Assembly (NCBI GenBank): GCA_019358945.1 | Contig: JAHHIE010000020.1 | Span: 35,542 to 99,541, forward strand | Origin: Stenomitos rutilans HA7619-LM2 | GTDB lineage: Bacteria > Cyanobacteriota > Cyanobacteriia > Leptolyngbyales > Leptolyngbyaceae | Direction: 5' to 3' | Length of the DNA: 64,000 bases | The notes under the pieces: generated by a model | What the model was told of the DNA's origin: nothing | Seen by the model: the letters and a program-made list of their open reading frames with translations, nothing else | The model's database searches: none | Translations under genes and position numbers: made by a program | Part shown: piece after piece, positions 30,436 to 41,110 of the stretch | Layout: every line of letters starts with the position of its first letter | How positions within the stretch are numbered: position 1 is the stretch's first letter

Positions 30436-32532
30436 ATGGAATCCAGTTCTACCTCTCTTCGTTCGATTAAGGTGCCTCAGGGTCCCCGCGACTCTCGCAG
30501 GCATACGCCCAAGGTAAATATGTCTGGTTTGTATCAACGGGCGGTGCGCGAGTCATTTGTGAAGCTCAATCCCCGCATTCAAGTGCGAAACCCAGTGATG
30601 TTTGTGGTATGGGTAGGCACTGTAGTGACGCTTTTGGTGACGATCGATCCCAATTTATTTGGTTCTGTACAGGCAGATGTGGGGCAGCAACGCTTGCTCA
30701 ATGGGTTAATTACAGCAATTTTGTTTTTCACGATTCTGTTTGCCAATTTTGCAGAAGCAGTGGCAGAGGGACGCGGCAAGGCCCAGGCAGATTCGCTGCG
30801 ATCGACTCGATCAGATACCCTGGCTCGTAAGTTGATGACGGATGGGTCCATTCAAGAAGTCAGTTCTACGGCACTGCGCCGGGGCGATCGGGTGAAAGTG
30901 ATTGCGGGCGATATGATTCCAGCCGATGGTGAAGTGACTGAAGGCATTGCCTCCGTAGACGAATCGGCCATTACGGGCGAATCGGCTCCCGTCCTTAAAC
31001 AACCTGGAACAGACATTTCAAGCTCTGTGACGGGTGGGACGCGCATTCTGTCGGATGAGTTGATCATCAGCGTAACCTCTGATCCAGGACAAGGCTTTAT
31101 CGATCGCATGATTGCCCTGGTGGAAGGCGCAGAACGCACTAAAACGCCGAATGAGATTGCGTTGACAGTGCTGTTAGCGGTGTTGACGCTGGTGTTTCTC
31201 ATTGTGGTTTCGACAATTCCACCGTTGGCAAATTATGTGCAATCGCCCACGACGATCGCCATTTTGATCTCGCTGCTGGTAGCGTTAATTCCCACGACGA
31301 TCGGGGGCTTGTTGAGCGCGATCGGCATTGCTGGGATGGATCGGGTGGCTCAATTCAATGTCATCGCCACCTCTGGTCGTGCAGTGGAAGCCTGCGGTGA
31401 CATCAATACCCTGGTGTTGGATAAAACGGGCACGATCACGTTAGGAAATCGTTTGGCGGATGAATTTATTCCTGTCAACGGACACACAGTTGAAGAGGTG
31501 GCTCAAATTGCACTCGCTGCCAGCGTGTTTGATGAAACACCAGAGGGACGGTCGATCGTCAGCCTTGCAGAGAAGTGTCAAGCTGTAACCGATTTCAATT
31601 TGAAGGACGCGACAGGTGTTGAATTTTCTGCTCGCACCCGCATGAGTGGCACAGATCTTCCAAATGGGCGTGAAGTGCGAAAAGGCGCGGTAGATGCAAT
31701 TAAAGGGTTTGTTAGATCGCGCAGTGGATCGGTACCATCTGATCTGGATAGCGCCTACGAGCGAGTGTCGCGTTTGGGTGGTACGCCGCTTGCGGTGTGC
31801 GAGGACAGCGAAATCTATGGTGTGATTTATCTCAAAGACATTGTAAAAGCAGGTCTGCGAGAGCGATTTGACCAACTCCGCCGCATGGGAGTAAAAACCA
31901 TTATGCTCACAGGCGACAACCAAATTACCGCCTCCGTCATTGCGAAAGAAGCGGGTGTGGATGATTTCATTGCTGAAGCCACACCCGAAGACAAAATTGA
32001 TGTCATTCGGCGAGAGCAGTCGCAAGGCAAGCTGGTTGCCATGACAGGAGACGGCACCAACGATGCACCCGCTCTGGCACAGGCAAATGTGGGTGTAGCA
32101 ATGAACTCAGGCACCCAGGCCGCCAAAGAAGCTGCCAACATGGTGGATTTAGATTCTGATCCCACAAAGTTGATCGATTTGGTGACGATCGGCAAGCAGC
32201 TTCTCATTACTCGCGGTGCGCTGACGACGTTCTCGATCGCCAATGACATCGCCAAATACTTTGCGATCATTCCTACCATTTTCGCGGCAGCAGGGATCGG
32301 CGCACTCAATATTATGGGATTGAAAAGTCCCCAGTCTGCCATTATTTCAGCGCTCATTTACAACGCCCTGATTATTCCTGCCCTCATTCCATTAGCCCTC
32401 AAAGGGGTGCAGTTTCGCCCCCTGACAGCAGACCAACTCTTGCGCCGTAATATCTTGCTCTATGGCGTTGGTGGTGTTATTGCGCCGTTTATTGCCATCA
32501 AAATCATCGACGTGCTGATTCCCTTTTCATAA
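30436..32532 (+). CDS. kdpB: Potassium-transporting ATPase subunit KdpB
   Basis: P-type ATPase: [28 protein letters not shown]. Confidence 0.96.
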   Translation: MESSSTSLRSIKVPQGPRDSRRHTPKVNMSGLYQRAVRESFVKLNPRIQVRNPVMFVVWVGTVVTLLVTIDPNLFGSVQADVGQQRLLNGLITAILFFTILFANFAEAVAEGRGKAQADSLRSTRSDTLARKLMTDGSIQEVSSTALRRGDRVKVIAGDMIPADGEVTEGIASVDESAITGESAPVLKQPGTDISSSVTGGTRILSDELIISVTSDPGQGFIDRMIALVEGAERTKTPNEIALTVLLAVLTLVFLIVVSTIPPLANYVQSPTTIAILISLLVALIPTTIGGLLSAIGIAGMDRVAQFNVIATSGRAVEACGDINTLVLDKTGTITLGNRLADEFIPVNGHTVEEVAQIALAASVFDETPEGRSIVSLAEKCQAVTDFNLKDATGVEFSARTRMSGTDLPNGREVRKGAVDAIKGFVRSRSGSVPSDLDSAYERVSRLGGTPLAVCEDSEIYGVIYLKDIVKAGLRERFDQLRRMGVKTIMLTGDNQITASVIAKEAGVDDFIAEATPEDKIDVIRREQSQGKLVAMTGDGTNDAPALAQANVGVAMNSGTQAAKEAANMVDLDSDPTKLIDLVTIGKQLLITRGALTTFSIANDIAKYFAIIPTIFAAAGIGALNIMGLKSPQSAIISALIYNALIIPALIPLALKGVQFRPLTADQLLRRNILLYGVGGVIAPFIAIKIIDVLIPFS

Positions 32533-32660
32533 CATCCACATCTGTTCTAGCAGGTTGCAACCTCTTCCATACTTTCTCCCTTCTGCCTCCTGCCTTCTAC
32601 CCTCTGCCTTCAACAGCCCACCTTTCCCGACTTCCTCCATCCCTTTACCTTCTACTGACT

Positions 32661-32942
32661 ATGAAACGCCTCCTCGATCGACCACCCCTTCTTTTCACTC
32701 AAACCCTTGCACCCGCCGCCGAAACCATCATCGAGATCTGGACGGAGTGGCGGAGACAAAAACTACCGCTTTATCTCTTTCTCGGTTTGTGTCTCAACCT
32801 CGTACTGGCACCTGCCGTGTTTGCTGCAACGGGTAACGATCTGTCTCGCACCCAGGCGTATTGGCTGGCAGCACTCGGTTTAGTCACTATTGCCCTTGCG
32901 ATTTACCTCTTTTTTGTCATGTTTGTACCGGAGAAATTCTAA
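32661..32942 (+). CDS. kdpF: KdpF-like subunit with N-terminal extension
   Basis: C-terminal LGLVTIALAIYLFFVMFVPEKF matches KdpF; TAATG overlap with kdpC. Confidence 0.7.
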   Translation: MKRLLDRPPLLFTQTLAPAAETIIEIWTEWRRQKLPLYLFLGLCLNLVLAPAVFAATGNDLSRTQAYWLAALGLVTIALAIYLFFVMFVPEKF

Positions 32943-33607
32943 TGAGTTTTGCGCGTGAGGCTGGTAGAGCCGTTCGATCTACCTTGGTGCTGTGGGTCAT
33001 TACCGCGATCGCCTATCCCCTGATCATGATTGCGTTTGGGCAAATTGTCTTTCCCTTTCAAGCGAATGGTAGTTTGTTGAAAAATGCGAAAGGCGATGTG
33101 GTGGGTTCTGCATTAATTGGTCAGCCCTTTACATCTGACAAATACTTCAACAGTCGTCCCAGCACCACCAGCTACAGTACGGCTGACCCTGGTAAAGATA
33201 AGGATGGCAAGCCCCTGGACACGTCGGGGGTGCTAAATACGGGAGTCTCTGGTGCGAGTAATTTGGCTCCTAGCAACCCAGCATTGCTCGATCGCATCAA
33301 AGGCAAGAGCGATCCTGACCCCAGTAAAGCGATCGAGGGTGATCTGCCGCGACTGCAAAAAGCGGGTGTTAAACCAACCGCAGATCTGGTCTATACCTCT
33401 GGCTCTAGCCTTGATCCCCACATTACGCGAGAAGGGGCGATCGCTCAAATTGATCGAGTTGCCAAAGCGCGGGCACTGCAACCCAACCAGTTAGAAGACC
33501 TGATCAAACAGAATACTGATGGTCGGTTTCTGGGTCTTTTGGGTGAACCAGGTGTCAATGTGCTGAAGCTGAATTTGGCGCTAGATGCCCTCAAGCCTGC
33601 CAGCTAG
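32942..33607 (+). CDS. kdpC: Potassium-transporting ATPase subunit KdpC
   Basis: GSALIGQPFTSDKYFNSRPS, ASNLAPSNP, DPHITREGA motifs; start at 32942. Confidence 0.95.
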   Translation: MSFAREAGRAVRSTLVLWVITAIAYPLIMIAFGQIVFPFQANGSLLKNAKGDVVGSALIGQPFTSDKYFNSRPSTTSYSTADPGKDKDGKPLDTSGVLNTGVSGASNLAPSNPALLDRIKGKSDPDPSKAIEGDLPRLQKAGVKPTADLVYTSGSSLDPHITREGAIAQIDRVAKARALQPNQLEDLIKQNTDGRFLGLLGEPGVNVLKLNLALDALKPAS

Positions 33608-33614
33608 AACACTA

Positions 33615-33647
33615 AGACCTCCGATCGCCTCAAGAAATCGGAGGTCT
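33615..33647 (+). terminator. Stem-loop downstream of kdpC (AGACCTCCGAT/ATCGGAGGTCT)
   Basis: 11-bp inverted repeat just past kdpC; arms share AGACCTCCGA with the palindromes at 43595-45202. Confidence 0.55.
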
Positions 33648-33664
33648 GATATCAGAGTTTTTGT

Positions 33665-35050
33665 ATGTGTAGTGATTTTTCGCTCCGTGCCCCTTCACGG
33701 TTCGCTGTCGTGGGGGATGGGTTGTCTTTAGAAATTTCTTGCCGTCGCCCTTTCAGTCATTCCAATGCTTGCTTGCATCAGCGCTATCGCCTCCTCAAGC
33801 CTTTGGGACAGGGCGGTTTTGGCAAAACCTTTCTCGCCCAGGATGAATACCAATCTACAAAGGCGCTTTGTGTCGTCAAGCAGATTCTGCCTAACCACAA
33901 CAATCCACAAGTAACTGAGCGCTTTCAACAAGAAACCCAACGCTTAGCCGAGGTGGGTGAACATCCTCAAATTCCCCAATTGTTGAACCACTTTGAGCAG
34001 GATGGACAGTGCTTCATCGTGCAGGAATGGATTGACGGCTCGACGCTGGAACAAGAGGCGGTGGAACAACTCTTTGATGAAGGGGAAGTGTGGGCGCTAC
34101 TTCGAGACTTGCTGCCTATTTTACAGTATCTCCACGATCGCAACATCATCCATCGTGACATCAAACCCGCAAACATCATTCGTCGCCGCCACACGGGTGC
34201 CACTGATTGCAGCTCTCATTCATTCGTGCTGGTTGATTTTGGTGCAGCTAAGCAGATTGATGAGATGCAGCCCGTTTCCACCGGAACTATCATTGGCAGT
34301 GCAGAGTATGCCGCTCCTGAGCAAATTCGAGGTCGTGCCGTGTTTGCCAGCGATCTCTATAGTTTAGGAGTAACTTGCCTGCACTTACTCACCCAAATGT
34401 CACCCTTTGAGTTATACGATGTGGGCGATGCCATTTGGAAATGGGAGGCGTACTTAACGCAGCCAATTAGTACCGCTCTAAAGCACATGCTCTGTACGTT
34501 GGTGCAACCAGCCATGAGGCGGCGCTATCAGTCGGCGGCAGAGGCATTCGTAGCATTAGAGGCTTTGACCCTACAGCCAGCCAAACGGATCGCACCGTCT
34601 GCTTTAGCTCTAACAAGTTCAGGGGTAGATGGGGACTGTATGTCATGTGTGGTTTCGCCTGCTGCGATCGCGGCCAACTACACCATACAAACGGTGCGAT
34701 CGATCAAGGCTGCTACTGCCTATAATCCTCAGTCTCAGCGCTGGCACTCGCTTCCATCTGCAACAGTGCCCAATAATCTTACCTGTGACGTGGCGGTCTT
34801 CTTACGCTCTCGTCTTCTGAATACGTCCGCTCCCCACACTGATCGAGGTTCGCCAACGAATTTAATGGCTCCCAAACATCTAATGAGTTGGCGCTTAGTC
34901 GCCGTTGGGTTTGGGACTGCTGTTGCCAGCGTAGCACTAACCTGTCTATGGGTCTGTGTGAGCATCATTTTTCTGGCTCTTGCGGTGCCACCACAATCCA
35001 CAACCATGCCAGCGAAAGTCACGTCTTCAGTGTTACCTCGATCGCTTTAA
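33665..35050 (+). CDS. Serine/threonine protein kinase
   Basis: LGQGGFGKTFLAQD, IIHRDIKPANI, LVDFGAAKQI, GSAEYAAPEQ; C-terminal TM. Confidence 0.93.
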   Translation: MCSDFSLRAPSRFAVVGDGLSLEISCRRPFSHSNACLHQRYRLLKPLGQGGFGKTFLAQDEYQSTKALCVVKQILPNHNNPQVTERFQQETQRLAEVGEHPQIPQLLNHFEQDGQCFIVQEWIDGSTLEQEAVEQLFDEGEVWALLRDLLPILQYLHDRNIIHRDIKPANIIRRRHTGATDCSSHSFVLVDFGAAKQIDEMQPVSTGTIIGSAEYAAPEQIRGRAVFASDLYSLGVTCLHLLTQMSPFELYDVGDAIWKWEAYLTQPISTALKHMLCTLVQPAMRRRYQSAAEAFVALEALTLQPAKRIAPSALALTSSGVDGDCMSCVVSPAAIAANYTIQTVRSIKAATAYNPQSQRWHSLPSATVPNNLTCDVAVFLRSRLLNTSAPHTDRGSPTNLMAPKHLMSWRLVAVGFGTAVASVALTCLWVCVSIIFLALAVPPQSTTMPAKVTSSVLPRSL

Positions 35051-35071
35051 ACCACGAGGATAATAGCCCAG

Positions 35072-35314
35072 ATGATTCTCCATAAAGCCGGAAACCGCTT
35101 TGCCTGGCTGCAAAAATTACGGACTTACATGCCAAAGCGCTTCAATCCAGACGTGAGAGAAGCAACTGATATTATTTTTAGCGTGATGGTGATCTTTATG
35201 ATCACTTGCATCGGCTCAATGCTACTCATCTGCTTTTTCTTTGAGATGGATCGACGATTGTCTAGTCCACCTGTCCAACCACGATCGGACGCGGCTGCTA
35301 CACCCACCCGATAG
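35072..35314 (+). CDS. Small single-TM hypothetical protein
   Basis: 80 aa ORF with one hydrophobic segment. Confidence 0.35.
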   Translation: MILHKAGNRFAWLQKLRTYMPKRFNPDVREATDIIFSVMVIFMITCIGSMLLICFFFEMDRRLSSPPVQPRSDAAATPTR

Positions 35315-35464
35315 ATAGTGATGGCTCTAGTACAGCGCATCAAAAGTTCTGCAACGTGGGTTGAAAGAGTGCTGAGTGCTGTAGCTTGCTGCCGCTTTGC
35401 GGTGGACTGAGTGCTGAGGACTGAGTAGCGCTCAAGCCTGTTGCATCATTTCTGTTCCAGGACA

Positions 35465-36283
35465 CTAGGAGTTGAGAAGGCGATCGCTCAGGTCGAGCTT
35501 GCCCGGTTGATTGTAGTTACAGCGAAAGATGCAGCGTTTATGGTTGGCGTGATGTAACTTGGCACATTTCACGGCTCTTCGCCCAAACCAAAATTGATAT
35601 AACGCGGCAGCAGCAAGCATCCCAAGAGGCGGCACCAGCGCGTAAAGCCAAAAGGCTGTCCAGTTTTGGGCTGGAAACGCTGAGGCAAAACTGCGCGCAG
35701 GATTCATGCCAAAGCCGGAAAGCGGCGCTTCAAACGTGACGTAGAGCATCACTAAACATCCGGCAAACAACCCCGTGTAGCGGTTGAGCTTTGAGTTGTT
35801 ACTGGTTAATAACACCATCATCATCATCACGAACGCAATGACACCTTCACCAATGAATGCGCCTAGCCAGCCCAGTGCTCCTGGAACCGTAACCACATAA
35901 TTGACTGGCGGTTGCGTAAAGGTGCTGCCAAAGAGTAAGGCAACTAAACACACTCCTGCTAGCCCGCCCAGGCACTGAAACAGGATATAGAAAATGGCAT
36001 CCTGACGTTGGACTTTGCCTGCTTGGTAAAACGTGAGCGTTACGGCAGGATTCATGTGTGCGCCCGATTGCTTGCCCCAGGGGGAATAGATAAGCGCGAT
36101 CGCGGTCGATCCCATTGCCACCCCAATCAGAAATCGGCGTAGATCAGCATTGGCGATCGTTTGATGCACAGGTGAAGCAGGATATTCAAAGAGGATCGTG
36201 AAAACTCCGGCTGAAACCATAAAAAGACCGAGTTCTGCGGCTTCCATCAAATATTCTGGCAGGTGCTTTTTAAGGGTTTCCAT
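35465..36283 (-). CDS. MIP/aquaporin family channel
   Basis: Two NPA motifs: [11 protein letters not shown] and [10 protein letters not shown]; start at METLKK. Confidence 0.92.
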   Translation of the reverse strand: METLKKHLPEYLMEAAELGLFMVSAGVFTILFEYPASPVHQTIANADLRRFLIGVAMGSTAIALIYSPWGKQSGAHMNPAVTLTFYQAGKVQRQDAIFYILFQCLGGLAGVCLVALLFGSTFTQPPVNYVVTVPGALGWLGAFIGEGVIAFVMMMMVLLTSNNSKLNRYTGLFAGCLVMLYVTFEAPLSGFGMNPARSFASAFPAQNWTAFWLYALVPPLGMLAAAALYQFWFGRRAVKCAKLHHANHKRCIFRCNYNQPGKLDLSDRLLNS

Positions 36284-38957
36284 GCGGATCGTCTCCCACG
36301 CTACGCTGGACATGTCGATGTTCCACATTTTGTAGAATCATGGCGGCGACCAAACCTGTCCAACCTGTTTGATGGCTGGCTCCCAGACCTGCGCCATTAT
36401 CGCCATGAAAATATTCATGGAAGAGGATTAAATTACGCCAGTGTGGATCAGTTTGAAAGGTCTCCAAGTTCCCATAAACGGGACGTTTTCCCGCTTCATC
36501 AGGTTCAAAAATGGCGACTAAGCGATGGGAAAGCTCGATCGCCACCTCTCGCAGCGTCATTTCGTGACCCGATCCAGTGGGATATTCTACTTTAAACTTG
36601 TCACCAAAATACTCGTAGAACCGCCAGAGGGCTTCGATAATCAGGTAGTTAACGGGAAACCAAATGGGGCCGCGCCAGTTGGAATTGCCCCCAAAAAGAC
36701 CTGTGGTAGATTCGGCTGGTTCATAGCGCACACAGTAATCATGTTCACCCTCATGCAGCATATAGGGATGATCTAGATGGACTTTCGACAAGGCGCGAAT
36801 GCCATGAGGACTCAGGAATTCATTCTCATCCAACAAGTAATGTAAGACGCGCTTTAACTTGGCTCCGTAGACGATCGCGAGCAGCCGTCTGGCTCCCATG
36901 CCCGGTGTTTCCATACAGGCTACTTTATTCTTTAGCTGTGGGCGATTGCGAATAAACCATTCCATGCGCCGCTTGAACCCTGGAAATTGCTGAAGCGTGT
37001 CTAATTCCAACACCGTCACGGCAAACAGCGGAATTAAGCCCACCATTGATCGCACCCTCAATGGAAACTGACGACCATCCGGCAAGTGCAGAGCATCGTA
37101 ATAAAACCCATCTTCATCATCCCAGAGAGCAATCTTTGCATCACCAATCCCATCGATCGCATCGGCAATGTAGAGAAAATGCTCAAAAAACTTGCTGGCA
37201 ATGTCTTCGTAGGCATCATCCTCTTTTGCCAACTCCAGCGCGATCGCTAGCATATTCAAACAATACATGCCCATCCAGCTCGTGCCATCAGCCTGGTTCA
37301 GATAGCCGCCTGTGGGTAATTCTTTGCTGCGATCGAAGACACCAATATTATCCAGTCCCAAAAAGCCGCCCTGAAAGACATTGTTGCCTTTCATATCTTT
37401 GCGATTGACCCACCAGGTAAAGTTCAACAGCAGTTTATGGAAAACCCGCTCTAAAAATTGGCGATCGGCACGTCCATAAAACTTTTGCTCGACCTGATAA
37501 ACTCGTAACGCAGCCCAAGCGTGAACTGGCGGATTCACATCGCTAAACGCCCATTCATACGCAGGGAGTTGTCCACTGGGCTGCATGTACCATTCGCGGG
37601 TGAGGCGATCAAGCTGTAGTTTCGCAAAGTCTGGATCGACGACAACTAACGGAATTAAGTGAAAGGCCAGATCCCACGCCGCGAACCAGGGATATTCCCA
37701 TTTGTCGGGCATGGAGAGAATGTCTTCACTAAATAAATTTGTCCAGTCGTGGTTACGCCCTGTTTTGCGTTCTGGAGGTGGGGGTGGCTGGTTGGGATCA
37801 CCCTTCAACCAGTCATACACCACGTAGTTGTAATACTGCTTGCTCCACAACATGCCCGCAAACGCCTGCCGCTGGGTGTTGCGTTCGTCCTCCGACATGG
37901 GGAAAGGGCAAATGCGCTTATAGAACGCATCGGCTTCCTGTTGACGGGTTTGAAAGATGGTGTCAAAATCTGCACCCAGTGATTCATTGAGTGCCTGCTG
38001 ATCAGACAGGCGTAGGCGAATGGTTTTAGTTTCGCCCGGTGCAAGCGTCAGTGGATAACGGGCCGCAAATTTGGTACCAATGCGATCGATATTGACAGCG
38101 TGCTGTTTGCCATGCACCACGTAATCATTGATGCCATCTTTAACATACAGTGATGGATTGCTCGTACCAAAGAGCCGTTCGTAATTGGTTTCGTTATTAG
38201 TGAAGAGCAGTTCTGCGCCGGGTTCACAGTAAAGCCAGTGAGTACCCAGAGTGGGATGATCGGCTTCCAGCACACTGACGGGTGCTTCGGTAATGACTTT
38301 GATGAAAGGTGCTTCCATCTCAGGTTGCCAGTCCCACAGGTTACGAAACCATAGAGTGGGTAACAGGTGAAGCGTTGCGGCTTCTGGCCCTCGGTTGGCG
38401 ATCGTCACCTGAATTAAGATGTCTTCTGGTGTAGCTTTGGCATATTCCACAAACACATCAAAATAACGACTTTCGGCAAAAACACCTGTATCCAGTAGCT
38501 CAAATTCCGATTCAAATTTACTTCGGCGACGATTTTCATCGACTAACTGCGTATAGGGAAACGCCTGCTGGGGATACTTATACAGGCATTTCATGTAGGA
38601 GTGGGTGGGCGTACTGTCGAGATAGAAATAATATTCTTTGACATCCTCGCCGTGATTGCCTTCACTGCCCGTCAACCCAAACAACCGCTCTTTTAAGATA
38701 GAGTCGTTGCCATTCCATAGGGCGATCGCAAAGCACAAACGCTGGCGGCTATCCGAAATCCCAGCGATACCATCTTCACCCCAGCGGTAGGCCCGCGATC
38801 GTGCCTGATCGTGTGGAAAATAATCCCAGGCGGAACCATAAGGGCTGTAGTCTTCTCGCACGGTGCCCCACTGCCGCTCACTCACGTATGGGCCCCACCG
38901 TTTCCAGTAGCGCGTGCGATCGCGATCTTCTTGTAATCGTTGTTCTTCAGCCGTCAT
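36270..38957 (-). CDS. GH63/MGH1-like glucosidase
   Basis: 895 aa; [54 protein letters not shown] motifs. Confidence 0.9.
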   Translation of the reverse strand: MTAEEQRLQEDRDRTRYWKRWGPYVSERQWGTVREDYSPYGSAWDYFPHDQARSRAYRWGEDGIAGISDSRQRLCFAIALWNGNDSILKERLFGLTGSEGNHGEDVKEYYFYLDSTPTHSYMKCLYKYPQQAFPYTQLVDENRRRSKFESEFELLDTGVFAESRYFDVFVEYAKATPEDILIQVTIANRGPEAATLHLLPTLWFRNLWDWQPEMEAPFIKVITEAPVSVLEADHPTLGTHWLYCEPGAELLFTNNETNYERLFGTSNPSLYVKDGINDYVVHGKQHAVNIDRIGTKFAARYPLTLAPGETKTIRLRLSDQQALNESLGADFDTIFQTRQQEADAFYKRICPFPMSEDERNTQRQAFAGMLWSKQYYNYVVYDWLKGDPNQPPPPPERKTGRNHDWTNLFSEDILSMPDKWEYPWFAAWDLAFHLIPLVVVDPDFAKLQLDRLTREWYMQPSGQLPAYEWAFSDVNPPVHAWAALRVYQVEQKFYGRADRQFLERVFHKLLLNFTWWVNRKDMKGNNVFQGGFLGLDNIGVFDRSKELPTGGYLNQADGTSWMGMYCLNMLAIALELAKEDDAYEDIASKFFEHFLYIADAIDGIGDAKIALWDDEDGFYYDALHLPDGRQFPLRVRSMVGLIPLFAVTVLELDTLQQFPGFKRRMEWFIRNRPQLKNKVACMETPGMGARRLLAIVYGAKLKRVLHYLLDENEFLSPHGIRALSKVHLDHPYMLHEGEHDYCVRYEPAESTTGLFGGNSNWRGPIWFPVNYLIIEALWRFYEYFGDKFKVEYPTGSGHEMTLREVAIELSHRLVAIFEPDEAGKRPVYGNLETFQTDPHWRNLILFHEYFHGDNGAGLGASHQTGWTGLVAAMILQNVEHRHVQRSVGDDPHGNP

Positions 38958-39397
38958 AATTTCCTTCTAAAAAATAGTCGGCGACCAATGCAAAGGCTTT
39001 TCAAAAATAATTGTTTCTGACTCAACTTTGTCGTGTCGGTAGGGTTTTACCTCCCCAGTTTCGACAAAGTCCAATTGCTTTCAAAAGGAGATAACACTGT
39101 CATTAGTACGAACCACACCGAGTCTGGTTTTTTTGATTTCAAACCAGCGTTAGAGAATGGATTCGAGTTGGCAATAAGGAGCTTTTCCAATTCCCACTTT
39201 CCGATAAAGTTCTGAAATCAGAAACAGCCCAGCAGTGCTGCATCTTGAGTGGGATACGAATGGATAACGTCTGGCTCAAGCGAGTTGCCTGCCTCTGAAG
39301 ATACAGGAGTGGGCAGCGCGTAGGCTTTTGCAAAAAACTGACAATGGCGCTGAGGACGCTGCTCTTTGCGATTTGAGCTTATTTCAATGCTACTCAA

Positions 39398-40150
39398 TTA
39401 TAGATGGGCACCCCCTGATGCTTCGATCCTCTGACCTGTAACCCAGCGGCTGTCTTCGGATGCCAGAAATGAAACAACATCAGCAATATCATCTGGCATT
39501 CCAATGCGCTTGATGGCTGAAGTCGCCAGTGTTTGTTGCTGTCCCTCCTCAGAGCGTAACCAGCCAGCGTTGAGATCAGTATCAATCGCGCCGGGAGCGA
39601 TCGTGTTCACGGTAACACCTCGTTCTCCCAGTGAAGCGGCAAGATATTGAGTCAGCACGTTAACGGCTCCCTTAGAAGCGGCGTACACGCCATAAACTGG
39701 ATAGGAGAAGCGTGTCAAACCAGTACCAAGATTGATGATTCGCCCGTTGTCGCGTAGACGGGAAAGCGCCGATTGAGTGATGAAAAACAGCCCTTTTACG
39801 TTGAGGTCAAACTGCTGATCAAATTCTTCTTCTGTCCAGTCACCAATGGGTTTTGCGATCGCAGTCCCAGCGTTATTTACCAAGACATCTAACTTGGATT
39901 CACCTGTCAAGTTGACTAGCTCAATGTCTAGTCTCTCGAACATGGCATGAATGCTAGAGACTTGAGAAACGTCGGCTTGTATAGCAATTGCCTTACTGCC
40001 TAACGCTGTAATTTCGGCAACAACTTCATCGGCTGCGGCCTGATTTTGACCATAGTGAACAATAATGGTTAACCCGTCTTTTGCCAATCGCAGCGCGATC
40101 GCACGACCTAACCCACGACTCGCGCCTGTTACAAGTGCAACTTTATTCAT
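39398..40150 (-). CDS. SDR family oxidoreductase
   Basis: VTGASRGLGRAIA, NNAG, YxxxK (YAASKGAV). Confidence 0.9.
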   Translation of the reverse strand: MNKVALVTGASRGLGRAIALRLAKDGLTIIVHYGQNQAAADEVVAEITALGSKAIAIQADVSQVSSIHAMFERLDIELVNLTGESKLDVLVNNAGTAIAKPIGDWTEEEFDQQFDLNVKGLFFITQSALSRLRDNGRIINLGTGLTRFSYPVYGVYAASKGAVNVLTQYLAASLGERGVTVNTIAPGAIDTDLNAGWLRSEEGQQQTLATSAIKRIGMPDDIADVVSFLASEDSRWVTGQRIEASGGAHL

Positions 40151-40202
40151 AGTCTCTCCTTAAAAACTTGAAAAACTTGAGAATTTGATGGAAACCACTC
40201 CG

Positions 40203-41006
40203 CTACTGTTCTTGATAGTTCCAGAGCAAGCCACCATCGACGAAAAAGGTGGTGCCTGTCACATAGTCAGATTCAGAAGAGGCTAAGAACGCGACGATCG
40301 AGGCCACATCACCGGGTTTGCCCAAGCGCCCCAGCGGAATATTTTGCAACAGTGCGCCTAGTTTTTGAGGATCGTTTAAAAGCTTGGTGTTGATGGGCGT
40401 TTCGATCGCGCCAGGAGCCACATTGTTGATGGTGATTCCTAGAGGCGCAAGCTCGATCGCCAGGTTGCGTGTCAGCATTTTCAACGCGCCTTTACTGGCA
40501 CAGTAGGCAGCAAAGTGAGGAAAGGGCAATTCTTCATGCACTGAGCTGATGTTAATGATTTTGCCGGGGCGTTTAGCTTCCCTCAAATGCTTGACAAGCG
40601 ACTGAGTGGCAAAGAAAACACCTTTAAGATTGACATCCAATACTGCATCATAATCGGCTTCAGTGACATCCCAAAAGTCAGCATTTTTTTCAATCCCGGC
40701 ATTATTGACCAGGATATCTAGCTTGCCAAAGTGGGTAATGCTATCGGCAACCATGCGCTGTACGTCTGCCATCGTGCCCAGATCAGCTTGCACTGTAAAG
40801 CCCTCGATCGAGTCGCAGTGTCCATCCACCATATGACAGCTACCACCCGCTGCTTTGACTTTCTCCAGCGTTTCTTCTGCACCCTTTGGATTCGAGCGGT
40901 AGTTGATGGCGACATTGGCTCCTTCCTCGGCTAACCGAATGGCGATCGCCTGTCCAATACCCTGACTGCTGCCCGTTACGAGCGCTACCTGACCATCTAG
41001 CCTCAT
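40203..41006 (-). CDS. SDR family oxidoreductase (glucose 1-dehydrogenase-like)
   Basis: VTGSSQGIGQAIA, NNAG, YCASKGAL. Confidence 0.9.
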   Translation of the reverse strand: MRLDGQVALVTGSSQGIGQAIAIRLAEEGANVAINYRSNPKGAEETLEKVKAAGGSCHMVDGHCDSIEGFTVQADLGTMADVQRMVADSITHFGKLDILVNNAGIEKNADFWDVTEADYDAVLDVNLKGVFFATQSLVKHLREAKRPGKIINISSVHEELPFPHFAAYCASKGALKMLTRNLAIELAPLGITINNVAPGAIETPINTKLLNDPQKLGALLQNIPLGRLGKPGDVASIVAFLASSESDYVTGTTFFVDGGLLWNYQEQ

Positions 41007-41110
41007 ACGATTCTCCTATTTTCAGCATTGACTAACCATGACATCTCAAATCGTTTTGGTGTTTGCAAACATTTGGATGCGCGGCACCCCGACCACTCGT
41101 GAGCAATCGC

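Noticed and set aside
31441-32025. 194-aa minus-strand ORF
   Set aside because: Antisense to kdpB.
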